From JANQGH01 sp039177555 (GTDB lineage Bacteria; Pseudomonadota; Alphaproteobacteria; DSM-16000; Inquilinaceae), in assembly GCA_039177555.1 (NCBI GenBank), contig JBCDFV010000045.1, positions 1 through 35,786 on the forward strand: a stretch of 35,786 nucleotides of DNA, written 5' to 3'. Made by a program: the position numbers and the translations under genes. The notes under the pieces are model-generated. The model did no database searches and had not been told where the DNA came from. It worked only from the letters and a program-made list of their open reading frames with translations. Below are positions 15,579 through 22,746 of this stretch, in pieces (position 1 is the first letter of the stretch; each line of letters starts with the position of its first letter).

Positions 15579-16586
15579 ATGACCGTCAAAGTCGCCATTA
15601 ACGGCTTCGGCCGCATCGGTCGCCTGATTTTGCGAGCGATCTACGAGTCCGGACGCGATGACATCGCAATCGTCGCCATCAACGATCTGGCCGACGTGAA
15701 CACCAATGCGCACCTGTTGAAATACGACAGTGTGCATGGCCGCTTTCCGATGGACGTCCAGGCCGACGGCGATGCCTTGATTGTTGCCGGCGACCGCATC
15801 AAGGTCTTTTCCAGCCCCGATCCGGCCACCCTCCCCCTGGGCGACTTGGGCGTCGACATCGCGATGGAATGTTCCGGTCACTTCAGGAAGCGCGAGGGCG
15901 CCTCGAAGCTCTTGGATGCGGGCGCGCAGAAGGTGCTGATCAGCGCGCCGGGCACGGATGAAGACATCACCGTGGTCTATGGCGTCAACCACGACCAGTT
16001 GAAGCCCGAGCACAAGATCGTTTCCAACGCCTCGTGCACGACCAATTGCCTGACCCCGCCGGTCCATGTGCTGAACGAGACGATCGGCGTCGATCACGGC
16101 TTCATGACCACGATCCACAGCTACACCGGCGACCAGCGCATCGTCGATACCATGCACAGTGACCTGCATCGTGCCCGGGCCGCGGCCGTGAACATCATTC
16201 CGACCTCGACCGGCGCGGCCCGTGCGGTCGGCAAGGTACTACCGGGCTTGAAGGGTAAGCTGGACGGCGTGGCCATCCGTGTGCCGACCCCGAACGTCTC
16301 GGTCGTCGATCTGAACTTCATCGCCAAGCGGCCGACCTCGGTCGATGAGGTCAACGAGGCCATCAAGGCCGCCGTCGCCGGGCCGATGAAGGGTGTTCTC
16401 GACTGCTATGACGAGCCGCTGGTGTCGTCCGACTTCAACCACGACCCCCATTCCTCGATCTTCGCCTTGAACGAGACCAAGGTCGTGGAAGGCACGCTGG
16501 TGCGCATCCTGACCTGGTACGACAATGAGTGGGGCTTTTCCTGCCGTATGAACGACACGGCCATCGCCATGGCCAACGTTGGCTAG
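15579..16586 (+). CDS. gap: Glyceraldehyde-3-phosphate dehydrogenase, type I
   Basis: Oxidises glyceraldehyde 3-phosphate to 1,3-bisphosphoglycerate with NAD(P)+. The 335-aa protein has the Rossmann motif INGFGRIGR (residues 7-15), the catalytic Cys153 in SNASCTTNCL, and the conserved NIIPTSTGAA and WYDNEWGFSCRM segments. A strong ribosome-binding site (CGGAGGA) precedes the ATG. It is 40 bases after tkt, probably one transcript. It ends at a long terminator embedded in the 3' end of the convergent cyclase gene. In many related genomes pgk and fba follow; here they do not. Confidence 0.98.
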   Translation: MTVKVAINGFGRIGRLILRAIYESGRDDIAIVAINDLADVNTNAHLLKYDSVHGRFPMDVQADGDALIVAGDRIKVFSSPDPATLPLGDLGVDIAMECSGHFRKREGASKLLDAGAQKVLISAPGTDEDITVVYGVNHDQLKPEHKIVSNASCTTNCLTPPVHVLNETIGVDHGFMTTIHSYTGDQRIVDTMHSDLHRARAAAVNIIPTSTGAARAVGKVLPGLKGKLDGVAIRVPTPNVSVVDLNFIAKRPTSVDEVNEAIKAAVAGPMKGVLDCYDEPLVSSDFNHDPHSSIFALNETKVVEGTLVRILTWYDNEWGFSCRMNDTAIAMANVG

Positions 16587-16616
16587 GCGCTAGACCCAGC
16601 CTCTTTCGACAGTGAA

Positions 16617-16658
16617 GGGCGCCTCAGGCCGCATCGGCCTGGGGCGCCCCTTTCTTTT
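16617..16658 (+). terminator. Strong intrinsic terminator of tkt-gap
   Basis: A 15-base-pair stem with one G-T wobble (left arm 16617-16631, loop CAT, right arm 16635-16649) is followed by CTTTCTTTT. Most of it lies inside the coding end of the convergent cyclase gene, whose last residues (GAPQADAA) are written by the hairpin. On the minus strand no T-run follows, so it should stop only plus-strand transcripts. Confidence 0.85.
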
Positions 16659-17673
16659 CGGGCCGGCTGAAGGCCACCAGCTCCGTTTGGCCCTCCAGGC
16701 CGCGTAACACGGCGGGGCCAAGCGGTTCGACGAAGATGCCGGCCGGCGGATCAAGGCTGTCGGCGAAGACCGCCGTCGCCACCAGGTCGCGTTCCTGCTT
16801 CTTGGCCTTTTCCTCAAGCCGGGCCACCACGTTGAGGGTTTCGCCGAAATAGACGATCGCGCGCTTGGCGTCGCCGCAGGCGGCCATGACCACCGGTCCA
16901 CCATGGACGGCGCCGCGCACCCGTGGCTCCACCCCGAAGGCGCCCTTATAGGATCGGCGCTGGCGGGCGAGCATGTCCTGGATCGCAAAGAAGGTGGTCA
17001 CGGGCCGGGCATCGCCGATCACCCGTGGCCAGGTCACGATGACGCCGTCGCCGATATAGGCGTGGATCTCGCCCCGCGCCTCTAGGATCGTCTCGCCGAT
17101 GTCGAAGAAGAAGCGGCTGAGCAGCTTCTGAAACTCAAGGTCGCCCAGCTTTTGCGCTATCTGGCTGGAGCCGGCGAGATCGATGAACAAAAACACCCGC
17201 TCTTCCTCGACCGGCGTCTGATAGCGGCCGATCAGAAGGTTGCCCAGCACGCGCGGCCCGATGATGTGGGTGATCTCGACCACCAAGGCGGCGACGGCCA
17301 CCAGGCCCAAGACATAGAGGTAGACGTGCGGTTCGGCGGGCAAATCGTCCCAACCGATGATGCCGTCGTGCAGCAGGTTCAAAAGCGCGGCGGACAGCGG
17401 GATACACAGCAGGATGATCGGGACGATCACCACCATTCTCGGTAGGAAGGCCAGCCGGCGAATGGGCTTTCCAAACCGCGACGGCAGCACGAACACGACG
17501 AAACCCCAGACCAGCAGCCCCAGCATCGCGCCTTCATCCAGCGTGTACCAGAGCGGGATCTGATTATCCAAGAACAGCAGGCCGTAGACAGGGCCCGCCA
17601 GGATCGTGACGAGCAGCAACGCGCCAAACAGCCAGAGTCGGTAACGGGTGCGTCGACGCAGCGAAATGCGCAT
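16624..17673 (-). CDS. Membrane-bound class III adenylate/guanylate cyclase-like protein
   Basis: Predicted cyclic-nucleotide synthase: 349 aa with four N-terminal membrane helices (about residues 13-35, 48-64, 79-100 and 117-137), then a class III catalytic domain from about 158. Both metal-binding aspartates are present (Asp165 in FLFIDLAGSS; Asp209 in YIGDGVIVTW), as are the transition-state Asn281 and Arg285 (GETLNVVARLEEKAKK). The two positions that select adenine in classical enzymes (Lys in KxxGD and Asp seven before the Asn) are Ala205 and Val274 here, so substrate cannot be inferred. The start at 17673 begins at the basic-then-hydrophobic N-terminus; longer in-frame starts have no support. 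Convergent with gap, divergent from the small unknown gene at 17872. Confidence 0.88.
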   Translation of the reverse strand: MRISLRRRTRYRLWLFGALLLVTILAGPVYGLLFLDNQIPLWYTLDEGAMLGLLVWGFVVFVLPSRFGKPIRRLAFLPRMVVIVPIILLCIPLSAALLNLLHDGIIGWDDLPAEPHVYLYVLGLVAVAALVVEITHIIGPRVLGNLLIGRYQTPVEEERVFLFIDLAGSSQIAQKLGDLEFQKLLSRFFFDIGETILEARGEIHAYIGDGVIVTWPRVIGDARPVTTFFAIQDMLARQRRSYKGAFGVEPRVRGAVHGGPVVMAACGDAKRAIVYFGETLNVVARLEEKAKKQERDLVATAVFADSLDPPAGIFVEPLGPAVLRGLEGQTELVAFSRPEKKGAPQADAA

Positions 17674-17871
17674 GGGGGGATGCCTTGTCACCGAACGAGA
17701 GGGGCCGGCCGGAGGGAACGTTATAGCAGCCGGGTGGCGGGCGGGCGAGCGACCATGGTCACAGGCCCTGGAGGGTGCGCGCCGCAGATCGCTCCGAAGC
17801 GGGAATGACCGGTTGGGTCGCGGCGCGCAAGGCTCTAGGCTGTGGCGTTGTCCCAGCCGCCTCGATCGCTC

Positions 17872-18294
17872 ATGTCCGCAGCGCGCTTTCCCTTCGACAC
17901 GGCCGTTTGCGTCCGAGATTTGCCGACGGCGCTGCTCGCCGCCGAGACCGCGCAGTCCGTGGGCATCGACCCTGTGCTGATCAGCGAACCGGAGGCCGGG
18001 ATCCATGCCGGAGGGCTGTGGTGGCGCGCGCTGACCGACCGGGTCATGGACGCCTGCCCATCTGCAGCCGTGGTTGCCATCCTCGATTGCGGCGATCAGG
18101 TTGGCGCCGCGTTGGGCGCGATCCGCGCCGGCTGTCGCGACCTCACAGTCGCCGCCGCGCCGCCGGCCTTGGTTGGGTTTGCGATTGCGCAAGGGGTGTC
18201 CTTGCACCCCAAGCCTTTAAGCATTCTTACCCTGGGCCGAATTGATCGGCGAACGCGAGCAGTCGTTGAGCAGTTCCTGACCGATCGGCTCTAA
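17872..18294 (+). CDS. Conserved-looking hypothetical protein, possible ThiE-linked partner
   Basis: I do not recognise a named family. The 140-aa product (from ATG 17872; an in-frame GTG at 17842 would add ten residues and has AGG upstream) has alternating beta/alpha patterns: PVLISEPEAG, SAAVVAILDCGDQVGAALGA near the middle, then CRDLTVAAAPPALVGFAIAQG, suggesting a small Rossmann- or TIM-barrel-fragment-like domain. No membrane segment or signal peptide is seen. Codon use matches neighbours. It lies 76 bases before the ThiE-like gene on the same strand, and from memory such a small gene occurs between fba and the ThiE-like gene in related bacteria, but that is not verified. Real-gene likelihood is good; function unknown. 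Confidence 0.65.
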   Translation: MSAARFPFDTAVCVRDLPTALLAAETAQSVGIDPVLISEPEAGIHAGGLWWRALTDRVMDACPSAAVVAILDCGDQVGAALGAIRAGCRDLTVAAAPPALVGFAIAQGVSLHPKPLSILTLGRIDRRTRAVVEQFLTDRL

Positions 18295-18370
18295 GGGACG
18301 ATTGCCAGGGGCACGCAGCCCCGCTAAGCAAGGCCGTCCTGTTCGCCAGTCTGTCAGCCAAGTTCCACCG

Positions 18371-18988
18371 ATGGCCGCACCTCAACTATACCTCGTGACC
18401 CCACCGGCGCCCGATCCGGCGACGTTCGAAGACGATTTGCGGGCGGTGCTGGATGCGGCACCGATCGCCTGTGTGCTGTTGTTGCCAGGCGGTCGCGATG
18501 ACGACGCGCTGCGCGCGACTGTCGATGCCTTGCGCCCCCTGGCGCAGGATCGGGACATCGCGTTTCTGATCGACGGCCGGCCCGATCTGGCCGTGGCCAC
18601 CGGTTGCGACGGCGTTCACACCTGCCCGGTCGGCCCGGCCTATGCGGAATGTCGGCGCCAGGTCGGGCCGGACGGCATCGTCGGCTATTCCTGTCGGAAC
18701 GACCGGCACAACGCCATGGTCGTGGCCGAGCAGGGGGCGGATTACATCGTCTTCGGCGAAGGCAAGCCCACCCCGAACGACACTGCCCTGACGATCGACC
18801 TGATCGGCTGGTGGGCAGAACTGGTGGAAGTGCCCTGCGTCGCGCTGGACCGTATCGGCCCCGATAATGCAAACGGCTTTGCCGAGGCGGGCGCGGACTT
18901 CCTGGCCATCGGCCCTGCCCTATGGGGCGATCCGGCCGGGCCGGCCCCGACCGCCCGGGCAATCGCCAAGGCGGTCGGCCTTATCTAG
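18371..18988 (+). CDS. ThiE/TenI-fold protein, probably not a canonical thiamine-phosphate synthase
   Basis: A 205-aa TIM-barrel protein with overall thiamine-phosphate synthase layout: LYLVTPPAPDP at the N-terminus, CDGVHTCPVGPAYAECRRQ where ThiE has DGVHLGQ, GADYIVFGEGKPTPND where ThiE has GADYIGxGPxxPTxTK, and AGADFLAIGPALWG near the C-terminus. Key residues of the enzyme are absent: the QxRxK segment is replaced by LLLPGGRDD, the N-D of the pyrimidine site by IDGRPD, and the Gln after DGVH by Cys-Pro. The fold call is good, the activity doubtful; a TenI-like or regulatory role is possible. The start at 18371 gives the usual ThiE length, without a visible ribosome-binding site. No TPP riboswitch is seen upstream. 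It converges with the hydrolase gene. Confidence 0.75.
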   Translation: MAAPQLYLVTPPAPDPATFEDDLRAVLDAAPIACVLLLPGGRDDDALRATVDALRPLAQDRDIAFLIDGRPDLAVATGCDGVHTCPVGPAYAECRRQVGPDGIVGYSCRNDRHNAMVVAEQGADYIVFGEGKPTPNDTALTIDLIGWWAELVEVPCVALDRIGPDNANGFAEAGADFLAIGPALWGDPAGPAPTARAIAKAVGLI

Positions 18989-19005
18989 CCGGCGCGCTGG
19001 GCCAT

Positions 19006-19944
19006 TCAGACGCGCCGCATAGCGGCCTCGATCGGGCCCAACTCCTGTTCGCCGGCAGGGATGAAATGCAGCAGCACGTTGAAGGCGTGCACCATGCCCG
19101 GCGCCTCGTGGAAGGAGGTCGGGATGCCGGCGTCGCTCAATCGCTCGGCATAGTGCTTGGCCTCGCCGTGCAGCGGGTCGCATTCCGCGGCCAAGATCGC
19201 GGTGTCCGGCAGGTTGGGCGGCGGCGGCGACAGCACCGGCGACGCCAACGGGTCGCGGCGATCGGCGTCGCCCATATAGCATTCGACCATCCAGTTCAGC
19301 TCTTCACGATCCAGGCCATAGCCTTGCGCGAACGCCTTCACCGATGGCTCGGTCAGGGTCATGTCGAGAAACGGGCACAACAGATAGGTCAGGGCGATCT
19401 TCGGGCCGCGGCTGACGGCCGCGAGCCGGCTGACGGCCGCCGCGAGGCCACCTCCGGCGCTGCAGCCACCGACCAGCAGCCTGTTCTTGTCGCCGCCAAA
19501 CCGGTGGGCATTGCCATAGACCCACAGCAAGGCGTCGTAACCGTCCTCGACCGCCGCCGGAAACGGCGCTTCCGGCCCCTTGCGATAGTTGGCGGAGAAC
19601 ACCACCGCCGGCGTTCGCTCGGCCAGCCGGTAGGCCTCGTGCGCGCTGTCGTCGATGCCGCCCAGGACATAGCCACCGCCGTGAAAGTACAGCACCGTAG
19701 GCAGCGGTTCGTCGCCGGTGTCGTGGGGGCGAATGATGCGGACATCCAGCGGGCCTGAACGGGCATGAAACTGGCGGTTTTCGACCGCCATGTCCGGCAG
19801 CGGCGGGCGCATTTCCAGGATCGCGGCACGAACCAGCCGGCGTGATTTCGGCGCGCCCATTTCACGATAGGACGGGATGTTGTTTTCCCGACGCCAATCC
19901 TCGACCATTTTTAGATAGGTTTCGGCCTCTGGATGCAGCGGCAT
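19006..19944 (-). CDS. Alpha/beta hydrolase, hormone-sensitive-lipase (HSL) family
   Basis: Predicted esterase or lipase. The 312-aa protein has the HSL oxyanion motif HGGG at residues 88-91 (LYFHGGGYVLGG), the nucleophile elbow GGCSAGGG with Ser162, the acid in AECDPLHGEA (Asp256) and the His in PGMVHAFNV (His286). The elbow has Cys where most HSL members have Asp (GDSAGG). An N-terminal cap-like helix region precedes the core. The start at 19944 has GAGGGG five bases upstream. It lies 23 bases after epmA on the same strand, so it is probably co-transcribed with it. No signal peptide; likely cytoplasmic. The substrate cannot be told. Confidence 0.88.
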   Translation of the reverse strand: MPLHPEAETYLKMVEDWRRENNIPSYREMGAPKSRRLVRAAILEMRPPLPDMAVENRQFHARSGPLDVRIIRPHDTGDEPLPTVLYFHGGGYVLGGIDDSAHEAYRLAERTPAVVFSANYRKGPEAPFPAAVEDGYDALLWVYGNAHRFGGDKNRLLVGGCSAGGGLAAAVSRLAAVSRGPKIALTYLLCPFLDMTLTEPSVKAFAQGYGLDREELNWMVECYMGDADRRDPLASPVLSPPPPNLPDTAILAAECDPLHGEAKHYAERLSDAGIPTSFHEAPGMVHAFNVLLHFIPAGEQELGPIEAAMRRV

Positions 19945-19967
19945 GGGTGCCCCTCACTTGCAATGGT

Positions 19968-21062
19968 TCAGGTGCCGGGCGGTGCGACGGGCGCCCATAG
20001 CACTTTTTCGATGGTATCGGCGCCTGTTGCCAACATGACCAGGCGATCGAAACCCAAGGCGATGCCGGCACAGTCCGGCAGTCCACCGCCGCGGTCGGGA
20101 TCGAGCGCGGCCAGGAAGTCCTCGTCGATTGGATAGGCGCGTCCGTAGAGCGATCGCTTAAGGGCTTGATCAGCCTCGAACCTTTTGCGTTGTTCGATCG
20201 CGTCCGTCAACTCACCAAACGCATTGGCCAGTTCCAGGCCGGCGACATAGATCTCGAAACGTTCACAAAGCCTTGGATCCGCCGGCTTCACCCGCGACAA
20301 AGCGGCCATCGAGGCGGGATAGTCGATCAGGACCGTCGGCGCCGGATGGCCCAGATGCGGCTCGATTCGGTCGAGAAAGATGCGGAAGAATAGATCGTCC
20401 CAGCGGTCGCCATCATGGGGTTCGATGCCGATGCGGCGTGCCTGATCGGACAGCAGGCCGAAATCGGGGCTGGTCGGGTCAGGCGCCGTGGCCAACAGAT
20501 CGATATCGGCGTAGCGATCGAAGGCCTCGGCGACACTCATGACCTGCCAGTCGGCGAACGGATCGCTGCTGAGGCCACGCCAATGAAATCCGTCAGCGCC
20601 GATAGCCGTTGCCGCGGCGCGCGCAAGGCCGACGCAGTCGTCGATCAAGTCTCGATAGCCTTGGCCCGCCCGGTACCATTCCAGCATTGTGAATTCCGGA
20701 TGATGGGTCGCGGAGCGTTCGCCGTTCCGGTACGTCCGCGCGAGCTGGTAGACCCGCTCCAGCCCCCCGGCCAGCAGCTTCTTCATGGCGAACTCGGGCG
20801 AGGTCTGCAGGAACATCGACGCCGACGGCTCGCCTGGTGTTTCCAGACGGGTCTCGAAAGCGGCCAAGTGCGGCTCCATGCCGGGTGACCATTGCAATGC
20901 CGGCGTCTCGACCGCCAGGAAGTCGCGGGCATCGAAATAGGCTTCAGTCGCGCGGCGGATCGCGTGCCTGGCCGCCAGATATGGCCGTCTTTTCTCAAGT
21001 TCGTCCGCGCGCCACCAGGGCGCCCGCGACGGTCTTCGCGGATTGTCGGTCGTGTCCGTCAT
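19968..21062 (-). CDS. epmA: EpmA (GenX/PoxA), elongation factor P lysine ligase
   Basis: Class II lysyl-tRNA-synthetase paralog that attaches (R)-beta-lysine to a conserved lysine of EF-P. The 364-aa protein lacks the tRNA-binding OB-fold of LysRS, starting almost directly in the catalytic core (WWRADELEKRRPYLAARHAI). It contains ETPALQWSPGMEPHLAAF, LQTSPEFAMKKLLAGG, the motif 2 region YRNGERSATHHPEFTMLEWY, GLELANAFGELTDAIEQR, and motif 3 GIALGFDRLVMLATG. The start at 21062 gives the usual EpmA beginning; longer in-frame starts are unsupported. It is divergent from efp across a 131-base gap, which strongly supports the functional link. EpmB, the lysine 2,3-aminomutase partner, is not in the window. 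Confidence 0.95.
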   Translation of the reverse strand: MTDTTDNPRRPSRAPWWRADELEKRRPYLAARHAIRRATEAYFDARDFLAVETPALQWSPGMEPHLAAFETRLETPGEPSASMFLQTSPEFAMKKLLAGGLERVYQLARTYRNGERSATHHPEFTMLEWYRAGQGYRDLIDDCVGLARAAATAIGADGFHWRGLSSDPFADWQVMSVAEAFDRYADIDLLATAPDPTSPDFGLLSDQARRIGIEPHDGDRWDDLFFRIFLDRIEPHLGHPAPTVLIDYPASMAALSRVKPADPRLCERFEIYVAGLELANAFGELTDAIEQRKRFEADQALKRSLYGRAYPIDEDFLAALDPDRGGGLPDCAGIALGFDRLVMLATGADTIEKVLWAPVAPPGT

Positions 21063-21193
21063 CGTTGCCGTCTGGTTGCCGGGTGGAGCGCGTTGCCAGT
21101 CATGGGCCTTGCTGATAGGTTCCGCGCCGCGCGGGCGCGGGACTGACGCAGTTGCCCCGGTGAAGAAGCCCCGAAGAAGAAACAAGGATTCGC

Positions 21194-21760
21194 ATGAAGA
21201 TCAACGCCATAAACATCCGGCCTGGCAACGTCTTGGAGTATGAAGGCAAGCTGATGCAGGTCACCAAGATCGACCTGATCCAGCCTGGCAAGGGTAATGC
21301 CGTGATCCAGGTTTCGATGAAGGACGTCCGGACCGGGGTCAAGACGCAAAACCGCTGGCGCACGCAGGAAACCGTCGAGCGGGCGCGTCTCGACGAGACG
21401 GAGATGCAGTACCTGTTCAAGGACGGCGACCAATACACCTTCATGGACAATGAAAGCTTCGAGCAGATCGTGCTGAACGAGGACGGGATCGGCGACCCGG
21501 CGGTGTATCTGCAGGAAGGCATGGTCTGCATCGTGACGATGCATGAGGGCACGCCGCTGTCCGTCGAGCTGCCGCAGACCGTTACCATGGCGGTGGTGGA
21601 GGCGGAGCCAGTGGTGAAAGGACAGACCGCCTCGTCGTCGTTCAAGCCCGGCATTCTTGAAAACGGCGCCAAGATCATGGTGCCCCCGCACATCGAGGTC
21701 GGCACGCGCGTCGTCGTCAATACCGGCGACGGCAGCTATGTCGAGCGGGCGAAGGACTGA
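21194..21760 (+). CDS. efp: Elongation factor P
   Basis: Translation factor that relieves ribosome stalling at polyproline stretches. The 188-aa protein is full length with three beta-barrel domains. The KOW-like N-terminal domain (MKINAINIRPGNVLEYEGKL) carries the loop QPGKGNA, where Lys33 is the expected site of beta-lysylation by EpmA. The C-terminal domain holds VVKGQTASSSFKPGILENGA and ends GTRVVVNTGDGSYVERAKD. AAGGA lies five bases before the ATG. It is followed after 11 bases by suhB. Proline-rich proteins such as TolA and the OmpA-like protein at 22747 in this window are the sort of products that need EF-P. Confidence 0.98.
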   Translation: MKINAINIRPGNVLEYEGKLMQVTKIDLIQPGKGNAVIQVSMKDVRTGVKTQNRWRTQETVERARLDETEMQYLFKDGDQYTFMDNESFEQIVLNEDGIGDPAVYLQEGMVCIVTMHEGTPLSVELPQTVTMAVVEAEPVVKGQTASSSFKPGILENGAKIMVPPHIEVGTRVVVNTGDGSYVERAKD

Positions 21761-21771
21761 ACGCAGCGACC

Positions 21772-22608
21772 ATGACCCTATCAGCCCCCAGCCGGCGGGG
21801 CGCCGGTACCACGGCCCGCTCGCCGCTCGTCAATGTCATGGCGCGCGCGGCCGAACGTGCCGCACGCCAACTGGTGCGCGATTTCGGTGAGGTCGAGCAG
21901 TTGCAGGTCTCGCGCAAGGGGCCGGCGGACTTCGTGTCGCAGGCCGATCTGAAGGCCGAGAAGACGCTGACCGCGGAACTGTCCAAGGCGCGGCCGGCCT
22001 TCGGTTTCCTGATGGAGGAAAGCGGCACCAAGGCCGGGCAGGACCCTGACCGACGGTGGATCGTCGACCCGCTGGACGGCACGACGAACTTTCTGCACGG
22101 GCTGCCGCATTGGGCGATTTCGATCGCAGCGGAGGAAAAGGGTGAGATCACCGCCGGCGTCGTCTTCAACCCGATTTCGGACGAGCTGTTCTGGGCCGAA
22201 AAGGGCAAGGGCGCGTTCCTGAACGACCGCCGCCTGCGCGTCAGCAGCCGGCGGACCCTGAAGGAGGGCCTGCTGGCAACTGGCATCCCCTTTCTCGGCC
22301 ACGGCGATACGACCAAATACCAAGCTGAGTTGAACCGTCTGATGCCCCAGGTCGCCGGCATCAGGCGATACGGCGCCGCCGCGCTCGACCTGGCGTTTGT
22401 CGCGGCCGGGCGCTTCGACGGGTTCTGGGAAGGCAAGCTGAACGCCTGGGACGTCGCGGCGGGCATCTTGCTAGTGCGCGAAGCCGGTGGCTTTGCCACG
22501 GAGATGGATGGCGGCCACAACCCGGTCTATGGCGGCAGCATACTGGCGGCCAACTCCCATCTCCATCTGCTCATGGGCAAGGAACTGCGGGCGGCCGTTT
22601 CCGGCTGA
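21772..22608 (+). CDS. suhB: SuhB, inositol monophosphatase family
   Basis: Mg2+-dependent phosphatase of the inositol monophosphatase superfamily; in E. coli SuhB also acts in rRNA transcription antitermination. The 278-aa protein shows the metal-binding motifs MEES (residues 81-84) and WIVDPLDGTTNFLHG (96-110, with Asp99 and Asp102) and the C-terminal LNAWDVAAGILLVREAGG. RRYGAAALDLAFVAAGRFDG is also typical. The first ~18 residues are Ser/Arg/Thr-rich and may not all be translated, but this ATG is only 11 bases after the efp stop. The efp-suhB pairing is common in alphaproteobacteria. Confidence 0.96.
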   Translation: MTLSAPSRRGAGTTARSPLVNVMARAAERAARQLVRDFGEVEQLQVSRKGPADFVSQADLKAEKTLTAELSKARPAFGFLMEESGTKAGQDPDRRWIVDPLDGTTNFLHGLPHWAISIAAEEKGEITAGVVFNPISDELFWAEKGKGAFLNDRRLRVSSRRTLKEGLLATGIPFLGHGDTTKYQAELNRLMPQVAGIRRYGAAALDLAFVAAGRFDGFWEGKLNAWDVAAGILLVREAGGFATEMDGGHNPVYGGSILAANSHLHLLMGKELRAAVSG

Positions 22609-22746
22609 GAGCCTGCCGCTGTTCGCCAAGCCTGTTGTCGGTCCCGCGAAGCCTGCGCTATGGTCCAGCGCCTTTGGCGACATTCCGAGCGAGGCACAGG
22701 CGGGCTAGGGCTCGCCGCGCGAGAGCAAACCTTGGCTACCAGGACC

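Noticed and set aside
17674..18370. TPP riboswitch upstream of the ThiE-like gene
   Set aside because: No CTGAGA...ACC-type thi-box could be found in the upstream region.
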